Positions 27,502 to 37,524 of a stretch of DNA of 64,000 nucleotides are shown piece after piece; the stretch's first letter is position 1; every line of letters starts with the position of its first letter. This DNA is from Chryseobacterium sp. VAUSW3 (lineage in GTDB: Bacteria; Bacteroidota; Bacteroidia; Flavobacteriales; Weeksellaceae). The stretch lies in contig NZ_NIUY01000002.1 of NCBI RefSeq assembly GCF_002205795.1, positions 372,001-436,000 of the forward strand, given 5' to 3'. Position numbers and translations under genes: made by a program. The notes under the pieces were generated by a model that saw nothing but the letters and a program-made list of their open reading frames with translations, ran no database searches and had not been told where the DNA came from.

Positions 27502-29466
27502 TTACCCATTTTGATTCAAATCACATTCGATGTATACGGAAGTTCCCTTTCCTATAACGGATTGGATGTCCATTTTTCCGTTCAAGTAATTTACTCTGGA
27601 TTGGATGTTTTGCAAGCCAGCGGAATTTTTGGTTTTCATTTCGTCTAAATTAAAACCTTTTCCGTTGTCTTCAACTGTAATATTCAAATGTTCCTTGTCA
27701 TGTCGCATGACTTGAACCAAAATTTTTGTCGCTTCCGAATGTTTCACAGCATTGTTAATCAGTTCCTGAACGATTCTATACACCACAATTTCAACGGAAT
27801 TTTCTAAACGGTTTTCTACTCCGAAAAATTCGCAATCGATCGTGAAATATTGTCCTTGCGAAAGTCCGTTGCTGTAATCGGTTAACGCTTGTTGAAGCCC
27901 GAATTTCAGCAAAGTTTCCGGCATCATGTTGTGCGCAACGCGGCGCATTTCGGAAATGGATTCGTCCAATTTATTTAAAGCACGGTTGAATGCATTTCCG
28001 TTTTCTTCGGTTAAAATGAGATTTCCTTTCATGGCTCCTAATTGTAGTTTAACGCCACTCAACAATCCGCCCAAACCGTCGTGCAAATCTTTTGAAATGC
28101 GGGTTCGTTCTTCTTCTTGTCCTTTCAAAAGTGATTGTGTGGCTAAAAGTTGTTTTTCGGTTTCGAGTTTGGTTATTTTTTGTTCCTGGATTTTTTTGCG
28201 ATGATTGTAGTTTCTATATCCTAAAACCGCAATGGCTAAAAGTGCAGCCAAACCTCCAATCAAAAGCCAGTTCAATAAATTTTTCCGGTTGATTTTTTCT
28301 TCTTGAAGTTGGAGTTGGCTATCTTTCTGGTCGATCTTGTTTTTGATGTGCAGATAATTGGAATTAATTTTTGTTTTTTCCGATGAAATGCTGTCTGATA
28401 ATGATATTTGTGCGGATAAGTATTCTGCAGTTTTTTTATAATCACCCAAAGCAGCATAATTTTCGGCAAATCCGCTTACTGCATACATTTTGTATTCTGG
28501 AGATTGTATTTCCTCCGCTATTTTGGAAACTTCATTCAAATATTGATTGCTCTCCTCATTTTTTTTCAATAGAGATAAACAATATGCCGTTAAATAATAA
28601 GAATCCATCAATTTTGCAGGTGGCACTTGTGCTTTTTTTGCAAGTTCAATAGCTTTTTTAGCTTCAAAAACTGCTTTGTCAATCATCCCTTTTTCAGCAA
28701 AGCTCAATGCGTTATTATGAACCAAAAGCCAATTGTAATAAGGGTTTTTGAGTTGCGGAACCAGCTTTTCAAATTCTTTCGAATATTGGTCATACAATTC
28801 TTTATTTCCGGCATTAAGATAGGAAGCAGAAATGTTGTTATAGGCTTTTGCGAGAGATAAATTACCTTTAGATTTTAATGCATAATCCAAAAATTCTTTG
28901 TTACTTTCAATTGCTTTATCAAAAGCCCTTAATTGATTATAGGCGGTTCCAACTGCACCATAACAAACAGTTGTAAGGTAATTGTCGTTTGTTTTCTTTG
29001 CAAAACGAAGTGCATTTAGAACGTTTTTCAAAGCGCCGTCTTTTTCTGTTCCTTGCGGAAGCTCCAACATTCCTAAAGAAAAATAATATTTAGAGTAGAA
29101 TGAAGCATGTTTTATTGAGTCTTTTTTTGGATATAATTCTTGCGCTTTTTGAATGGCAATTAAAGCAGAATCGTACTTTCCCTTTTTACTAAATATTTGG
29201 GATTGATTGAGAAGTGCAATTGCTTTTTCTGATTTAATATTGAGTTTTGTGCTTAGTTTTAATCCTTCTTCTGTAAATTTTTTTCCATCAAGTCCGTAAT
29301 CATCTCCTTCAAAACCCAGTTGATTTAATGCGGCGGCTTTCGCACTGTCATTTTTTGTTGAATTTGCAATTTTCTGTAAATGCTCTATTGTTTGACTCTT
29401 TTGAGCATTCAAAATCGTTGAATTCAATAAAAAAATGAATGATATTAAAAGGTATTTGAACTTCAT
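27502..29466 (-). CDS. Sensor histidine kinase with periplasmic TPR region (HPK7 family)
   Basis: A 654-residue kinase from ATG 29466. A signal sequence (MKFKYLLISFIFLLNSTILNA) is followed by about 350 residues of TPR-like helical repeats (NQLGFEGDDYG, YKTAEYLSAQ), one transmembrane segment near 400 (LLIGGLAALLAIAVLGY), a coiled coil, and a HisKA_3 domain with the phosphorylated His in ISKDLHDGLGG near 465. The ATPase has DNGKGF and GLQNIQSR. Upstream of its response regulator on the same strand, it presumably senses an envelope signal. The secreted-protein operon is on the other strand next door, a plausible target. Confidence 0.93.
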   Translation of the reverse strand: MKFKYLLISFIFLLNSTILNAQKSQTIEHLQKIANSTKNDSAKAAALNQLGFEGDDYGLDGKKFTEEGLKLSTKLNIKSEKAIALLNQSQIFSKKGKYDSALIAIQKAQELYPKKDSIKHASFYSKYYFSLGMLELPQGTEKDGALKNVLNALRFAKKTNDNYLTTVCYGAVGTAYNQLRAFDKAIESNKEFLDYALKSKGNLSLAKAYNNISASYLNAGNKELYDQYSKEFEKLVPQLKNPYYNWLLVHNNALSFAEKGMIDKAVFEAKKAIELAKKAQVPPAKLMDSYYLTAYCLSLLKKNEESNQYLNEVSKIAEEIQSPEYKMYAVSGFAENYAALGDYKKTAEYLSAQISLSDSISSEKTKINSNYLHIKNKIDQKDSQLQLQEEKINRKNLLNWLLIGGLAALLAIAVLGYRNYNHRKKIQEQKITKLETEKQLLATQSLLKGQEEERTRISKDLHDGLGGLLSGVKLQLGAMKGNLILTEENGNAFNRALNKLDESISEMRRVAHNMMPETLLKFGLQQALTDYSNGLSQGQYFTIDCEFFGVENRLENSVEIVVYRIVQELINNAVKHSEATKILVQVMRHDKEHLNITVEDNGKGFNLDEMKTKNSAGLQNIQSRVNYLNGKMDIQSVIGKGTSVYIECDLNQNG

Positions 29467-29660
29467 GGTCGGTTTTCGTTTACACAAATATCCGATTTTT
29501 CTTGCTGGATTTTATCACTTGTTCGGTGTATTTTTTTGATGAAAAATTTACCCTTTCTGTTGGATTGTTTCCCGTTTGTTTTCGTCGGAATTTTGACTTG
29601 TTGAAAATAATAACCATGAAAACATTTTCTAAAAATCAAATCATTTAAAAATATAATATC

Positions 29661-30098
29661 ATGAAAACTTTAAAAATTTTAATGCTGCTTTTAGTAACGG
29701 TTTCTGCAAATTTATTTGCACAACGTACGATCCAATTTGGAAAATTTACCGACAAAGACGGTTATCCCGTGAAAGGAACTTCTTTTGAAAGAGGTTTTGA
29801 AAAACAAATTATTGTGAATTCTTATTCAGTGAGCAACGGAAATTCTGTAACCATTACAATTCCCAATTCTCCAGCGGTGAATGCTTTTCAATCTATTGTA
29901 AATTCAAAATTTGCTTTGCAAAATGGAGAAATTGCTGTTGTTCAAATCCAAGCCGAGCGAAAAGTCGTTTCACAAAAAATCCAAATGACGGCGATAAAAG
30001 TGATGTCCGTTCAATTGGGCGACGAAATTGCAACCATCGTTTTGGAACCTGCTACGTTGGACAATGTTTATATGGGAATGAACGGAAATACACGATAA
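29661..30098 (+). CDS. Exported protein resembling the Hcp fold, 145 aa
   Basis: A signal peptide (MKTLKILMLLLVTVSANLFA) precedes about 125 residues. Pieces such as GTSFERGFEKQIIVNSYSVS, VTITIPNSPAVNAF and KVMSVQLGDE recall the Hcp (type VI tube, PF05638) pattern, in which a beta-barrel is followed by the SVQLG strand. The presence of a signal peptide means it cannot be a standard cytoplasmic Hcp. It heads a run of five exported-protein genes with gaps of only 11-33 bases. Confidence 0.5.
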   Translation: MKTLKILMLLLVTVSANLFAQRTIQFGKFTDKDGYPVKGTSFERGFEKQIIVNSYSVSNGNSVTITIPNSPAVNAFQSIVNSKFALQNGEIAVVQIQAERKVVSQKIQMTAIKVMSVQLGDEIATIVLEPATLDNVYMGMNGNTR

Positions 30099-30131
30099 AT
30101 AGATTTTATTTTAACTCAAAAATCTAAAAAA

Positions 30132-31085
30132 ATGAAAACCTATAAAACAATTATAATCGGTGCAGTTGCATTCACGCTGATGTCTTACACCGTCATCAAT
30201 GACGTGATTTCACAACTCGGATTATCCCAAAAATTTGCTCAAGAACATATTTTGAAAAATTTGGTGGGAGATTTCCAAAACCAACCAATTGACGAAGATT
30301 CCTACAAAGACGACGGAAGCGTAAGGTTTCAGTTAAAATCTTTCAAACTTCCGAAAATGTCGAATTTAACTTCCATTGATAAAAAAACAGCAACACAAGA
30401 ACTCTGTCAATACGTGAAAAATTATGTGAACAGTCAGGAATTTATCGATGAATATCGAAAATTGCGGGAACGCGCAAAACCAACAAGCGAACCGTACCGA
30501 ATGTCCGCAAGCGAAATCCAACAAATGGAACAAGCCATTGTTGAAGCCGAAAAAGCGATGAAACAAGCTGCAGCTTACATGACCGCAGAACAAAAAGCGG
30601 AAGCCAAAAAATCCATGGATTTACAGAAAAAGGAAATCCAAAACATGAAAGATCCAACTCCAAACAAAACGAATTGGGAGAAAATGTATCCTGAAAATCC
30701 TGAAACGATGGTTAAAAACCGCTTGAACGAATATTTGAATCTAGTTTCAACGGTTGATTTCAACGCACAATTGACCACTTCCGGGAAATATAAAAAATTC
30801 GCAAAACCGGAATACGAAAACAAATCCTTGAAATGGAAAGCTATTTACAGAGCCGGAAAAGAAGCCAATTCCGTTGCCACTGCTTTCGCAAAAGAATGGC
30901 TGAAAGGCGACATCATTTCCGACCAAAAAGTGAGTTTAAATTCTTCTAAAAATGAAAATTCTAATTCAAATTCTACTCAAAATTCAGATGAAAATTCTTC
31001 CACAGGAGAAAAATCTACAGTAGACAAACTGAAAGAAAAAAAGAACAATGTTCTCGGTAAAATGAAAGGAAAATTAGGACTTTAA
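30132..31085 (+). CDS. Exported or membrane-anchored helical protein, 317 aa
   Basis: An N-terminal hydrophobic segment (TIIIGAVAFTLMSYTVI) precedes a mostly helical, lysine- and glutamate-rich protein with a coiled-coil-like stretch (about 115-175; QQMEQAIVEAEKAMKQAAAY). The C terminus is an Asn/Ser-rich low-complexity linker (about 270-300) followed by a basic tail (KLKEKKNNVLGKMKGKLGL). No domain recognised. Second gene of the operon starting at 29661. Confidence 0.65.
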   Translation: MKTYKTIIIGAVAFTLMSYTVINDVISQLGLSQKFAQEHILKNLVGDFQNQPIDEDSYKDDGSVRFQLKSFKLPKMSNLTSIDKKTATQELCQYVKNYVNSQEFIDEYRKLRERAKPTSEPYRMSASEIQQMEQAIVEAEKAMKQAAAYMTAEQKAEAKKSMDLQKKEIQNMKDPTPNKTNWEKMYPENPETMVKNRLNEYLNLVSTVDFNAQLTTSGKYKKFAKPEYENKSLKWKAIYRAGKEANSVATAFAKEWLKGDIISDQKVSLNSSKNENSNSNSTQNSDENSSTGEKSTVDKLKEKKNNVLGKMKGKLGL

Positions 31086-31098
31086 AAAATTTAAAATC

Positions 31099-32970
31099 AT
31101 GAAAAATGCCGTCTTTTTTTCACTTTTTGTAATAGCAAATTTAGCGGGTACGAATTCTCTTTTTTCGCAAAATGCAAACACCTTATTCTCTTTAAAAGTT
31201 GTTGGAATTGAAGCAGGAGAATGGTTCAGTTTTAAGGACAATCTCGGTCGGGAAACAAGTACAAACCATTCCGGAACCTTTAATTTAGGAGGGTTTTCGC
31301 AAGGTTCTCGATATGAAATTTCTCAAAAAAATGGAACCAGAAATTGTAAACTCATTTATAACGAAGGAACGGTTACAGCAACTCCAATGATTGTTGTTGC
31401 GAATTGCACCAAAGAAGCTCCAACACCAAGTACAATTCTTTCCCTAAAAACTACAGGAATTGAAGTTGGTGAATGGTTCACATTTAAAGACAATTTGGGG
31501 CGTGAAACCAGTGTTAATCACTCAACCACTTCAAATTTGGGCGGGTTTACTCAAGGTTCACAATACAATATCACACAAACAAAAGGCTCAAGAAACTGTA
31601 AATTAAGTTTGAATGAAGGAACGGTTTCTTCAAATGCTGTTACTGTTCTTGCAAACTGTTCAAAAACTTCCGTAACGCCTTCCAATCCTGCTAATCCAAC
31701 AACGAATAACAACGAAGCCAATCCCACAGTTCCGAAAAAGAAAATCGATTTGGTTACTAGAAATTCTGAAAACACCATCACCAATACTTTTGTGGAAAGC
31801 AGTTCGCCAAGTATCGGCGGAAAAGGCGAAGATGAAGGAAGATTTGTTGCGTTGATGATGTTTGGAAACGGAATTGACGGCAGCGATGGGAAATTCCGAC
31901 AAATTTATTGGAGGGACCGGAAAACAGGCGAAACCAAACTTATTAGTAAAGCCAATAATGGTGAACAAGGCAATAAGGACAGTTTTGCACCATCAATTTC
32001 TGCAGATGGAAATTCTGTAGTTTTTGAATCTTATGCTACCAATTTTTCGGAAAATGACAACAATCGGACTCGAGACATTTTTTTGTGGCAAAAATCTTTG
32101 GGAACGGTAAGTTTAATTAGTAAATCCAGTCAAAATATTCCTTCCAATGGCGAAAGTTTTGAACCCGTAATTTCCGGCGATGGAAAAACGGTTGCTTTCA
32201 CATCTTATGCAAGTGATATTACGGATTTGGGAAGTGGTTTCAACACACCGAATGTTTTTGTACATCAAATTTCATCGGGTTCTACAGATTTTATCACCAA
32301 AGATTTTGAAAACGGAAAAGCTTCGGGAGGTTCTGCGCCGTCCATTTCTGAAAATGGGAAATCCATTGCATTTTATTCTAACAATCATCGTTTGGTGGAA
32401 AATGACAACAACAAATTGTGGGATATTTTTCTTTGGAAAAACGGAAATGTCAAAAGAATTTCGGTTCCCAATTCAGGAATGGAAAGAAACCAAGGCAACG
32501 AAAGTACGAGTCGGATTGTATATCCATCGATTTCAGGGGATGGAGAAAAAGTGGTTCTTGCGACAACTTCCTCCACTTTAGTAGAAAATGACACCAATAC
32601 TTTTCAGGATATTTTCCTTTATGATGTTCAGAATTCGAGTTTAAAAAGAATTTCAACACTTGAAAATAATGCTGAATCCAACGGAGATAGTCCAATTTTA
32701 CAAGGCGGAAAAGTGGGGATTTCCTTTGATGGAAAATGGATTTCTTACAACACCAATGCTTCCAACTTGGGCGTTTCCAAAGGAAATGTCATCGTTCAAA
32801 ATACTGAAAACAAGAAAATTTTTACCATAACAAACACTTCTGGAATTGGTACAGGAAATCCTGTAATTTCAAGAAAAGGAAATTTCGTGGCTGTTCCCGC
32901 AAATAAACCTTTAGATTCTCGATTTTCTTCCTCCGGAATTTTCACCATTTACACCAATATTAACCCTTAA
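31099..32970 (+). CDS. Secreted protein with two Ig-like repeats and a TolB/PD40-type beta-propeller
   Basis: A 623-residue protein with a signal peptide (MKNAVFFSLFVIANLAG). Two tandem copies of a 75-residue module follow (about 28-105 and 112-190), each with a conserved aromatic (GEWFSFKDNLGRETS / GEWFTFKDNLGRETS), a Cys in RNCKL and one in VVANC / VLANC; this layout resembles modules found in secreted bacterial proteins with Cys-linked Ig-like folds. The rest (about 230-600) has repeating ISADGNSVVFES, ISGDGKTVAFTS, ISENGKSIAFYS units, a PD40-type propeller. No sorting domain is visible. It may bind extracellular ligands. Third gene of the operon. Confidence 0.75.
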   Translation: MKNAVFFSLFVIANLAGTNSLFSQNANTLFSLKVVGIEAGEWFSFKDNLGRETSTNHSGTFNLGGFSQGSRYEISQKNGTRNCKLIYNEGTVTATPMIVVANCTKEAPTPSTILSLKTTGIEVGEWFTFKDNLGRETSVNHSTTSNLGGFTQGSQYNITQTKGSRNCKLSLNEGTVSSNAVTVLANCSKTSVTPSNPANPTTNNNEANPTVPKKKIDLVTRNSENTITNTFVESSSPSIGGKGEDEGRFVALMMFGNGIDGSDGKFRQIYWRDRKTGETKLISKANNGEQGNKDSFAPSISADGNSVVFESYATNFSENDNNRTRDIFLWQKSLGTVSLISKSSQNIPSNGESFEPVISGDGKTVAFTSYASDITDLGSGFNTPNVFVHQISSGSTDFITKDFENGKASGGSAPSISENGKSIAFYSNNHRLVENDNNKLWDIFLWKNGNVKRISVPNSGMERNQGNESTSRIVYPSISGDGEKVVLATTSSTLVENDTNTFQDIFLYDVQNSSLKRISTLENNAESNGDSPILQGGKVGISFDGKWISYNTNASNLGVSKGNVIVQNTENKKIFTITNTSGIGTGNPVISRKGNFVAVPANKPLDSRFSSSGIFTIYTNINP

Positions 32971-32981
32971 AAAACAATATC

Positions 32982-34274
32982 ATGAAAACAATTTTATCAC
33001 TATTTATTGCATTAATCATTCAATTTAATTTAAATGCACAAAACGTAAGCACTTTTGCAGGAAGTGGAATAGTTGGAAATGCTGATGGAAACGGAAGCGC
33101 TGCAAGTTTTAATTTTCCTCAAGGAATTTGTATTGATGCGGTAGGAAATATTTTTGTTGCCGACACCACCAATTCCACTATCCGAAAAATTACACCTACT
33201 GGAACAGTTTCTACAATCGCAGGAACAGTTGGCGTTTCCGGTTCGTGGGAAGGACAAGGAACCGCTGCCGCTTTTAATGGCCCCATTGCAATTGCAGTGG
33301 ATGCTGCAGGAAATTTATATGTTGCCGATTTATTTAATCATAAAATTAGAAAAATTTCGCCAACAGGATTAGTTTCTACTTTTTCAGGAGCAGGAGGAAC
33401 TGGAAATATTGACGGAATTGCTACCGTTGCGAAGTTTGGAAGTCCAACTGGAATTGCAATTGACAGCAATGGAAATTTATTCGTTACTGAAAGAGCAAAC
33501 CACAAAGTCCGAAAAGTGCTTCCAGATGGAAGTGCAATTACTTTTGCCGGAAACGGAACCTCTGGATCTACTGATGGAAACGGTACTTCAGCACAATTTT
33601 ACCAACCTAGCGGAATTACAATTGATGGAAACGACAATGTTTACGTCGTAGAAAATTTCGGTCAAAGAATCAGGAAAATTACTCCAACCGGAGATGTGAC
33701 AACTATTGCAGGAAGTGGAACAGCTGGATTTGTAAATGGAACTGGAACGGCTTCAAGCTTCAATTATCCAAGCGGAATTGTTGCCGATAATGCTGGGAAT
33801 TTATATGTTGTTGATACCAATAATAGTGTCATCAGGAAAATAAATTCAGCGGGCGAAGTAACCACTTTTGCAGGAACTGGAGCGCAAGGAAATACAAATG
33901 GCGGTATAAATGTGGCGACTTTTAAGTATCCAAAAGGAATTGCACAAGATTCTAGCGGAAACTTTTATATCACTGATAATTATAACCACAATATCAGAAA
34001 AATTACGATGCAATCTTTGGGTACAACTGAAATTGATGTAAAACAAATGTTCAAAATTTATCCAAATCCTTTCACCAACGAAGTAAATATCAGTTTTGAA
34101 AATTCCGAAAAAGCCGAACTGGAAATTTTGGATATGAACGGAAGACTTGTTTCCAAAAAATTATTGAATGAAAAGAAAAACGCCGTGAATACAGCGGGTT
34201 TAAATGCAGGAATGTACTTGTTTAAAATTAATAGTTCAGGGAAAATAACAACCATAAAAGGAATTAAAAAATAA
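32982..34274 (+). CDS. Secreted NHL-repeat propeller protein with type IX sorting domain
   Basis: A 430-residue protein with a signal peptide (MKTILSLFIALIIQFNLNA). About six NHL blades follow (each with GI-x-ID-x-x-GN-(I/L)(F/Y)V-D/E-x-x-N-x-x-I/VRKI), ending near residue 345. The C terminus is a type A sorting domain (IYPNPFTNEVNISFEN, later AGMYLFKI). NHL propellers bind proteins or carbohydrates. It is probably anchored on the cell surface. Fourth gene of the operon, 11 bases after the previous stop. Confidence 0.9.
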   Translation: MKTILSLFIALIIQFNLNAQNVSTFAGSGIVGNADGNGSAASFNFPQGICIDAVGNIFVADTTNSTIRKITPTGTVSTIAGTVGVSGSWEGQGTAAAFNGPIAIAVDAAGNLYVADLFNHKIRKISPTGLVSTFSGAGGTGNIDGIATVAKFGSPTGIAIDSNGNLFVTERANHKVRKVLPDGSAITFAGNGTSGSTDGNGTSAQFYQPSGITIDGNDNVYVVENFGQRIRKITPTGDVTTIAGSGTAGFVNGTGTASSFNYPSGIVADNAGNLYVVDTNNSVIRKINSAGEVTTFAGTGAQGNTNGGINVATFKYPKGIAQDSSGNFYITDNYNHNIRKITMQSLGTTEIDVKQMFKIYPNPFTNEVNISFENSEKAELEILDMNGRLVSKKLLNEKKNAVNTAGLNAGMYLFKINSSGKITTIKGIKK

Positions 34275-34285
34275 AACACCATCCT

Positions 34286-35455
34286 ATGAAAACTTTAATT
34301 ATACTTGTGCTTTCAATAATTTCAAATCTGTTTTGCTCGCAGGAAAAATTTGATATTGTCACCTTTCAACCGCCGAAAAATTGGGCGAAATCTTCAACTG
34401 CTGAAACGTTAACCTTCAGTAAAGACGATACAAACGGAAACTTTTGTGTGATGACTTTATACAAATCCATTGAAGCCGGAAATGACGCTAAAAAAAACTT
34501 CGATATTTCTTGGGAATCTTTGGTTCAGGAAACGTTGAAAACTTCCGACGCTACAATGCAACCTTCTGTAAACGATAACGGTTGGGAAACGCAAATTGGT
34601 TCTGCTCCGTTCAATAAAGACGGTTTACAAGGTGCTGCCATTTTAATGACCAGTTCTAAAAACTCCAAAATGATGAATATTCTAATCCTCACCAACACTG
34701 AAAATTTTCAAAAAGAAATGGAAACTTTTTTGGACTCGGTGACTTTTATGAAAACGGAAAATTCGAAAGTAAAGCCAACTTCATCAAATGCTCAACAAAA
34801 TATGGAAACACCAAAACATGAAGTTTGGATGAGTTACAAATACAATATGTCAAGACAAAGATATGTTCCTGCATTTATTTTAAAATATTCCAACGGAGAT
34901 TGTTTGGATTATCTTCCGGAAGAAGGGATTCTCGGATTTAGTAAAGCAACAGATCCTGTAAGGGACAGACATTGGGGAAAAGCTGAAAATTTTGGAAAGG
35001 AAATCCACATAACCTTTCCAGGTTATGTCCGAAAATTGGGAATTGAATCTGCAAGTAAAATGAGTTATCCACCAAACGATAAAGTAACTTTTTATTTTAA
35101 ATCTGTCGCAATAAATGGACTGAAATTAGCAGGAGAATGGAGTTCCGGAGGAAGTTTTGCTGATCCCAATTGGTTCAAAAATCCTAACTACAGCGATGGA
35201 ACGATCCAATTTTTTGCAGACGGAAGATTCGAAAATAAAAAGGGTTTTGTTGGGATGAAAAAATCAGGTTCTGGGTTTATTCATCGTGATGAAGGCAAAG
35301 GAACTTATCAAATCAAAGATTTCACATTAATTTTGACGTATGATGATGGCGAAGTTTGGACTTCAGCTCTAACAGGACTAAAAGATGTAGATCCAAAAAG
35401 TGATAATTCGATTTTGTTTTTCAGAGATGTGCCATTTTTCAAAAAACTTAAATAA
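34286..35455 (+). CDS. Exported protein of unknown function, 389 aa
   Basis: A signal peptide (MKTLIILVLSIISNLFC, possibly a lipobox-like end at Cys17 but without a clean LxxC) precedes the mature protein. Two parts are visible: an N-terminal alpha/beta segment (about 20-150; TFQPPKNWAKS, FNKDGLQGAAIL) and a C-terminal beta-rich domain (about 170-385; GDCLDYLPEEG, GTIQFF-like DGTIQFFADGRFE). The latter resembles lipocalin-like domains but I cannot assign it. Last gene of the operon, before a terminator. Confidence 0.65.
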   Translation: MKTLIILVLSIISNLFCSQEKFDIVTFQPPKNWAKSSTAETLTFSKDDTNGNFCVMTLYKSIEAGNDAKKNFDISWESLVQETLKTSDATMQPSVNDNGWETQIGSAPFNKDGLQGAAILMTSSKNSKMMNILILTNTENFQKEMETFLDSVTFMKTENSKVKPTSSNAQQNMETPKHEVWMSYKYNMSRQRYVPAFILKYSNGDCLDYLPEEGILGFSKATDPVRDRHWGKAENFGKEIHITFPGYVRKLGIESASKMSYPPNDKVTFYFKSVAINGLKLAGEWSSGGSFADPNWFKNPNYSDGTIQFFADGRFENKKGFVGMKKSGSGFIHRDEGKGTYQIKDFTLILTYDDGEVWTSALTGLKDVDPKSDNSILFFRDVPFFKKLK

Positions 35456-35481
35456 TAGTGGTTAACAATATTGAACTAATC

Positions 35482-35511
35482 AACCATCAACTTTTGCTTG
35501 GTGGTTTTTTT
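35482..35511 (+). terminator. Terminator of the secreted-protein operon
   Basis: AACCATCAA pairs with TTGGTGGTT (one G-T pair) around a 7-base loop, followed by a T run. Confidence 0.8.
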
Positions 35512-35547
35512 GTTTTAAATTTCGTGAAAAATTTATCAGGATAAAAA

Positions 35548-36423
35548 ATGAAAAAAATCCTTTTTCTTTTTTCTTTCTTATTTGCTCTGAACCTTTCCGC
35601 TCAGCAAGACCTGAAGTGGTTGAAAATTAAAAAATACAAAGTCGCCACGCTTTCAGATTCTTTGAAAGAAACTTCCGGACTTACTTTTTTCAGAGAGAAA
35701 TTATATACGATTAACGACGGCGGAAATTCCTCCGAAATTTTTGAAATCGACAAATCTTCGGGAAAAATTCTTGATGTCATTAAAACAGATTTAAAAAACA
35801 AGGATTGGGAAGCCATTACAAGCGATTCCACAAATACCTATGTCGGTGACTTCGGGAACAATGCAGGAACTAGGAAAGACTTGAAGATTTATAAAATCCC
35901 TTTTAAAGATTCTGTGAAAATTGATTCTATACAGGAGATACCATTTTTCTATCCTGAACAGAAAGATTTTGAACCAAAAAACATCAACAACGATTTCGAC
36001 GCAGAAGCGATGATTTTCCTGAACGGAAAAATTCACCTTTTTACCAAAGAATGGATTTCAAAATCGGTAACACATTACACCGTAAATCCAAATGTTTTTG
36101 TGCAGCAGCCTGCCGAAAAAATTGAATCTTTTAAAACTGATTTTGTTGTTACCGATGCTTCTTATTTTGACAAAAAACTTTATTTAGTTGGATACACAAA
36201 AAATACCGAAGTTTTTCTGTCAGTCTTTGATGAAACGGAACCCGGCGTTTTTTTCAAACAACAGCCCAGAAAATATTATCTCGGTTCTTCATTGGTCATC
36301 GGCCAGATTGAAGGAATTGCGGTAGATGAAAGTGGAATTTATATTTCCGGAGAAGAATTCCGCACGGCTTTGGGTACTGCAAAACAGACATTTTATTTTG
36401 TTCCTGCCGATAAAGTAAAGTAA
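35548..36423 (+). CDS. Exported beta-propeller-like protein, 291 aa
   Basis: A signal peptide (MKKILFLFSFLFALNLSA) precedes a mature protein with repeated strands. The LKETSGLTFFREKLYTINDGG segment near 40 and DWEAITSDSTNTYVGDFGNN near 90-110 resemble esterase-like or SdiA-regulated propellers, which often hydrolyse phosphate or sulfate esters; no catalytic residue can be fixed here. Stands alone, with a 121-base gap to the next gene. Confidence 0.65.
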   Translation: MKKILFLFSFLFALNLSAQQDLKWLKIKKYKVATLSDSLKETSGLTFFREKLYTINDGGNSSEIFEIDKSSGKILDVIKTDLKNKDWEAITSDSTNTYVGDFGNNAGTRKDLKIYKIPFKDSVKIDSIQEIPFFYPEQKDFEPKNINNDFDAEAMIFLNGKIHLFTKEWISKSVTHYTVNPNVFVQQPAEKIESFKTDFVVTDASYFDKKLYLVGYTKNTEVFLSVFDETEPGVFFKQQPRKYYLGSSLVIGQIEGIAVDESGIYISGEEFRTALGTAKQTFYFVPADKVK

Positions 36424-36544
36424 GTTTTTTTCATCTGAAACAGAAAATCGATCGATCTTTTTTATCTTTAATAATCTGCGAAACGTGCCGTAAATTTAAT
36501 TATATTTGTCATTCTTTAACTTTCAACATCTTTATTCATAGTAC

Positions 36545-37522
36545 GTGGCGAATACCATAGAAGAAATCAAGAAACCCATTTCCGGTGAAATGAAACTTTT
36601 CGAACAGAAGTTTTATGAATCCATGCAGAGCAATGTGCCGCTTTTAGATAAAGTTACGCGGTTTATTGTAACCACCAAAGGCAAGCAAATGCGGCCAATG
36701 TTTGTTTTTCTGTGTGCAAAACTGGTGGGCGAGGTGAATGAAAAAACCTTCCGCGGCGCCTCGATGATTGAACTTATTCACACTGCAACTTTGGTGCATG
36801 ATGATGTGGTGGACGAAAGTTTCAAGCGCAGGAATTTCTTCTCCATCAATGCCTTGTGGAAGAATAAAATTGCGGTTTTGGTAGGCGATTATCTGCTTTC
36901 TAAAGCAGTGCTGCTTTCTACCGACCATAAAGATTTTGATTTGCTTGCGGTGATTTCCCGAACCATCCGTGAAATGGCTGAAGGTGAACTTCTGCAGCTC
37001 GAAAAAGCGCGCAAACTCGACATTACGGAAGAAGTGTACTACGAAATCATCCGTCAGAAAACAGCTACGTTAATTGCTGCGTGTTGCGAAATCGGAGTAG
37101 TATCCAACAATGTGGATGAAACGATGGCCAAAAAGATGATGGAATTCGGGACACTTACCGGTATGGCGTTTCAGATTAAAGACGATCTTTTCGATTACCT
37201 CACGTCAAACATTATCGGCAAACCTGTCGGGATTGATATTAAAGAGCAGAAAATGACTTTGCCTTTGATTTATACTTTAAAAAAAGCCAATGAAACCGAC
37301 AGAAAACATTATTTCAACACGATTAAACGGTATAATAATGACACAAAGCGCGTGAAAGAACTGATTGCTTTTGTGAAAAGTTCAGGCGGACTCGATTATG
37401 CTATTTCAGTCATGAAAGATTACCAGCAGCGTGCGAAAAATATTCTGAATGATTTCCCGGATTCGGAAGCCAAACATTCACTGAACCTGATGCTGGATTA
37501 TGTGATTGAACGAAAATTTTAA
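36545..37522 (+). CDS. Polyprenyl diphosphate synthase
   Basis: A 325-residue all-helical prenyl transferase with a GTG start at 36545 (MANTIEEIKKP); a TATATTTG -7 box lies at 36501-36508. The first aspartate-rich motif is DDVVDE near residue 83 and the second is DDLFDYLTSN near 217, followed by GKPVGIDI. The KGKQMRPM segment near 40 binds pyrophosphate. It makes an allylic polyprenyl diphosphate from IPP, likely the side chain of menaquinone or the lipid carrier. Two aspartate motifs and residue spacing support the long-chain class; exact chain length is unknown. Confidence 0.93.
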   Translation: MANTIEEIKKPISGEMKLFEQKFYESMQSNVPLLDKVTRFIVTTKGKQMRPMFVFLCAKLVGEVNEKTFRGASMIELIHTATLVHDDVVDESFKRRNFFSINALWKNKIAVLVGDYLLSKAVLLSTDHKDFDLLAVISRTIREMAEGELLQLEKARKLDITEEVYYEIIRQKTATLIAACCEIGVVSNNVDETMAKKMMEFGTLTGMAFQIKDDLFDYLTSNIIGKPVGIDIKEQKMTLPLIYTLKKANETDRKHYFNTIKRYNNDTKRVKELIAFVKSSGGLDYAISVMKDYQQRAKNILNDFPDSEAKHSLNLMLDYVIERKF

Positions 37523-37524
37523 TG

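Noticed and set aside
36424..36544. Possible small RNA between 36424 and 36544
   Set aside because: A -7 box is present for the downstream gene, but no terminator or stable hairpin supports an RNA gene.
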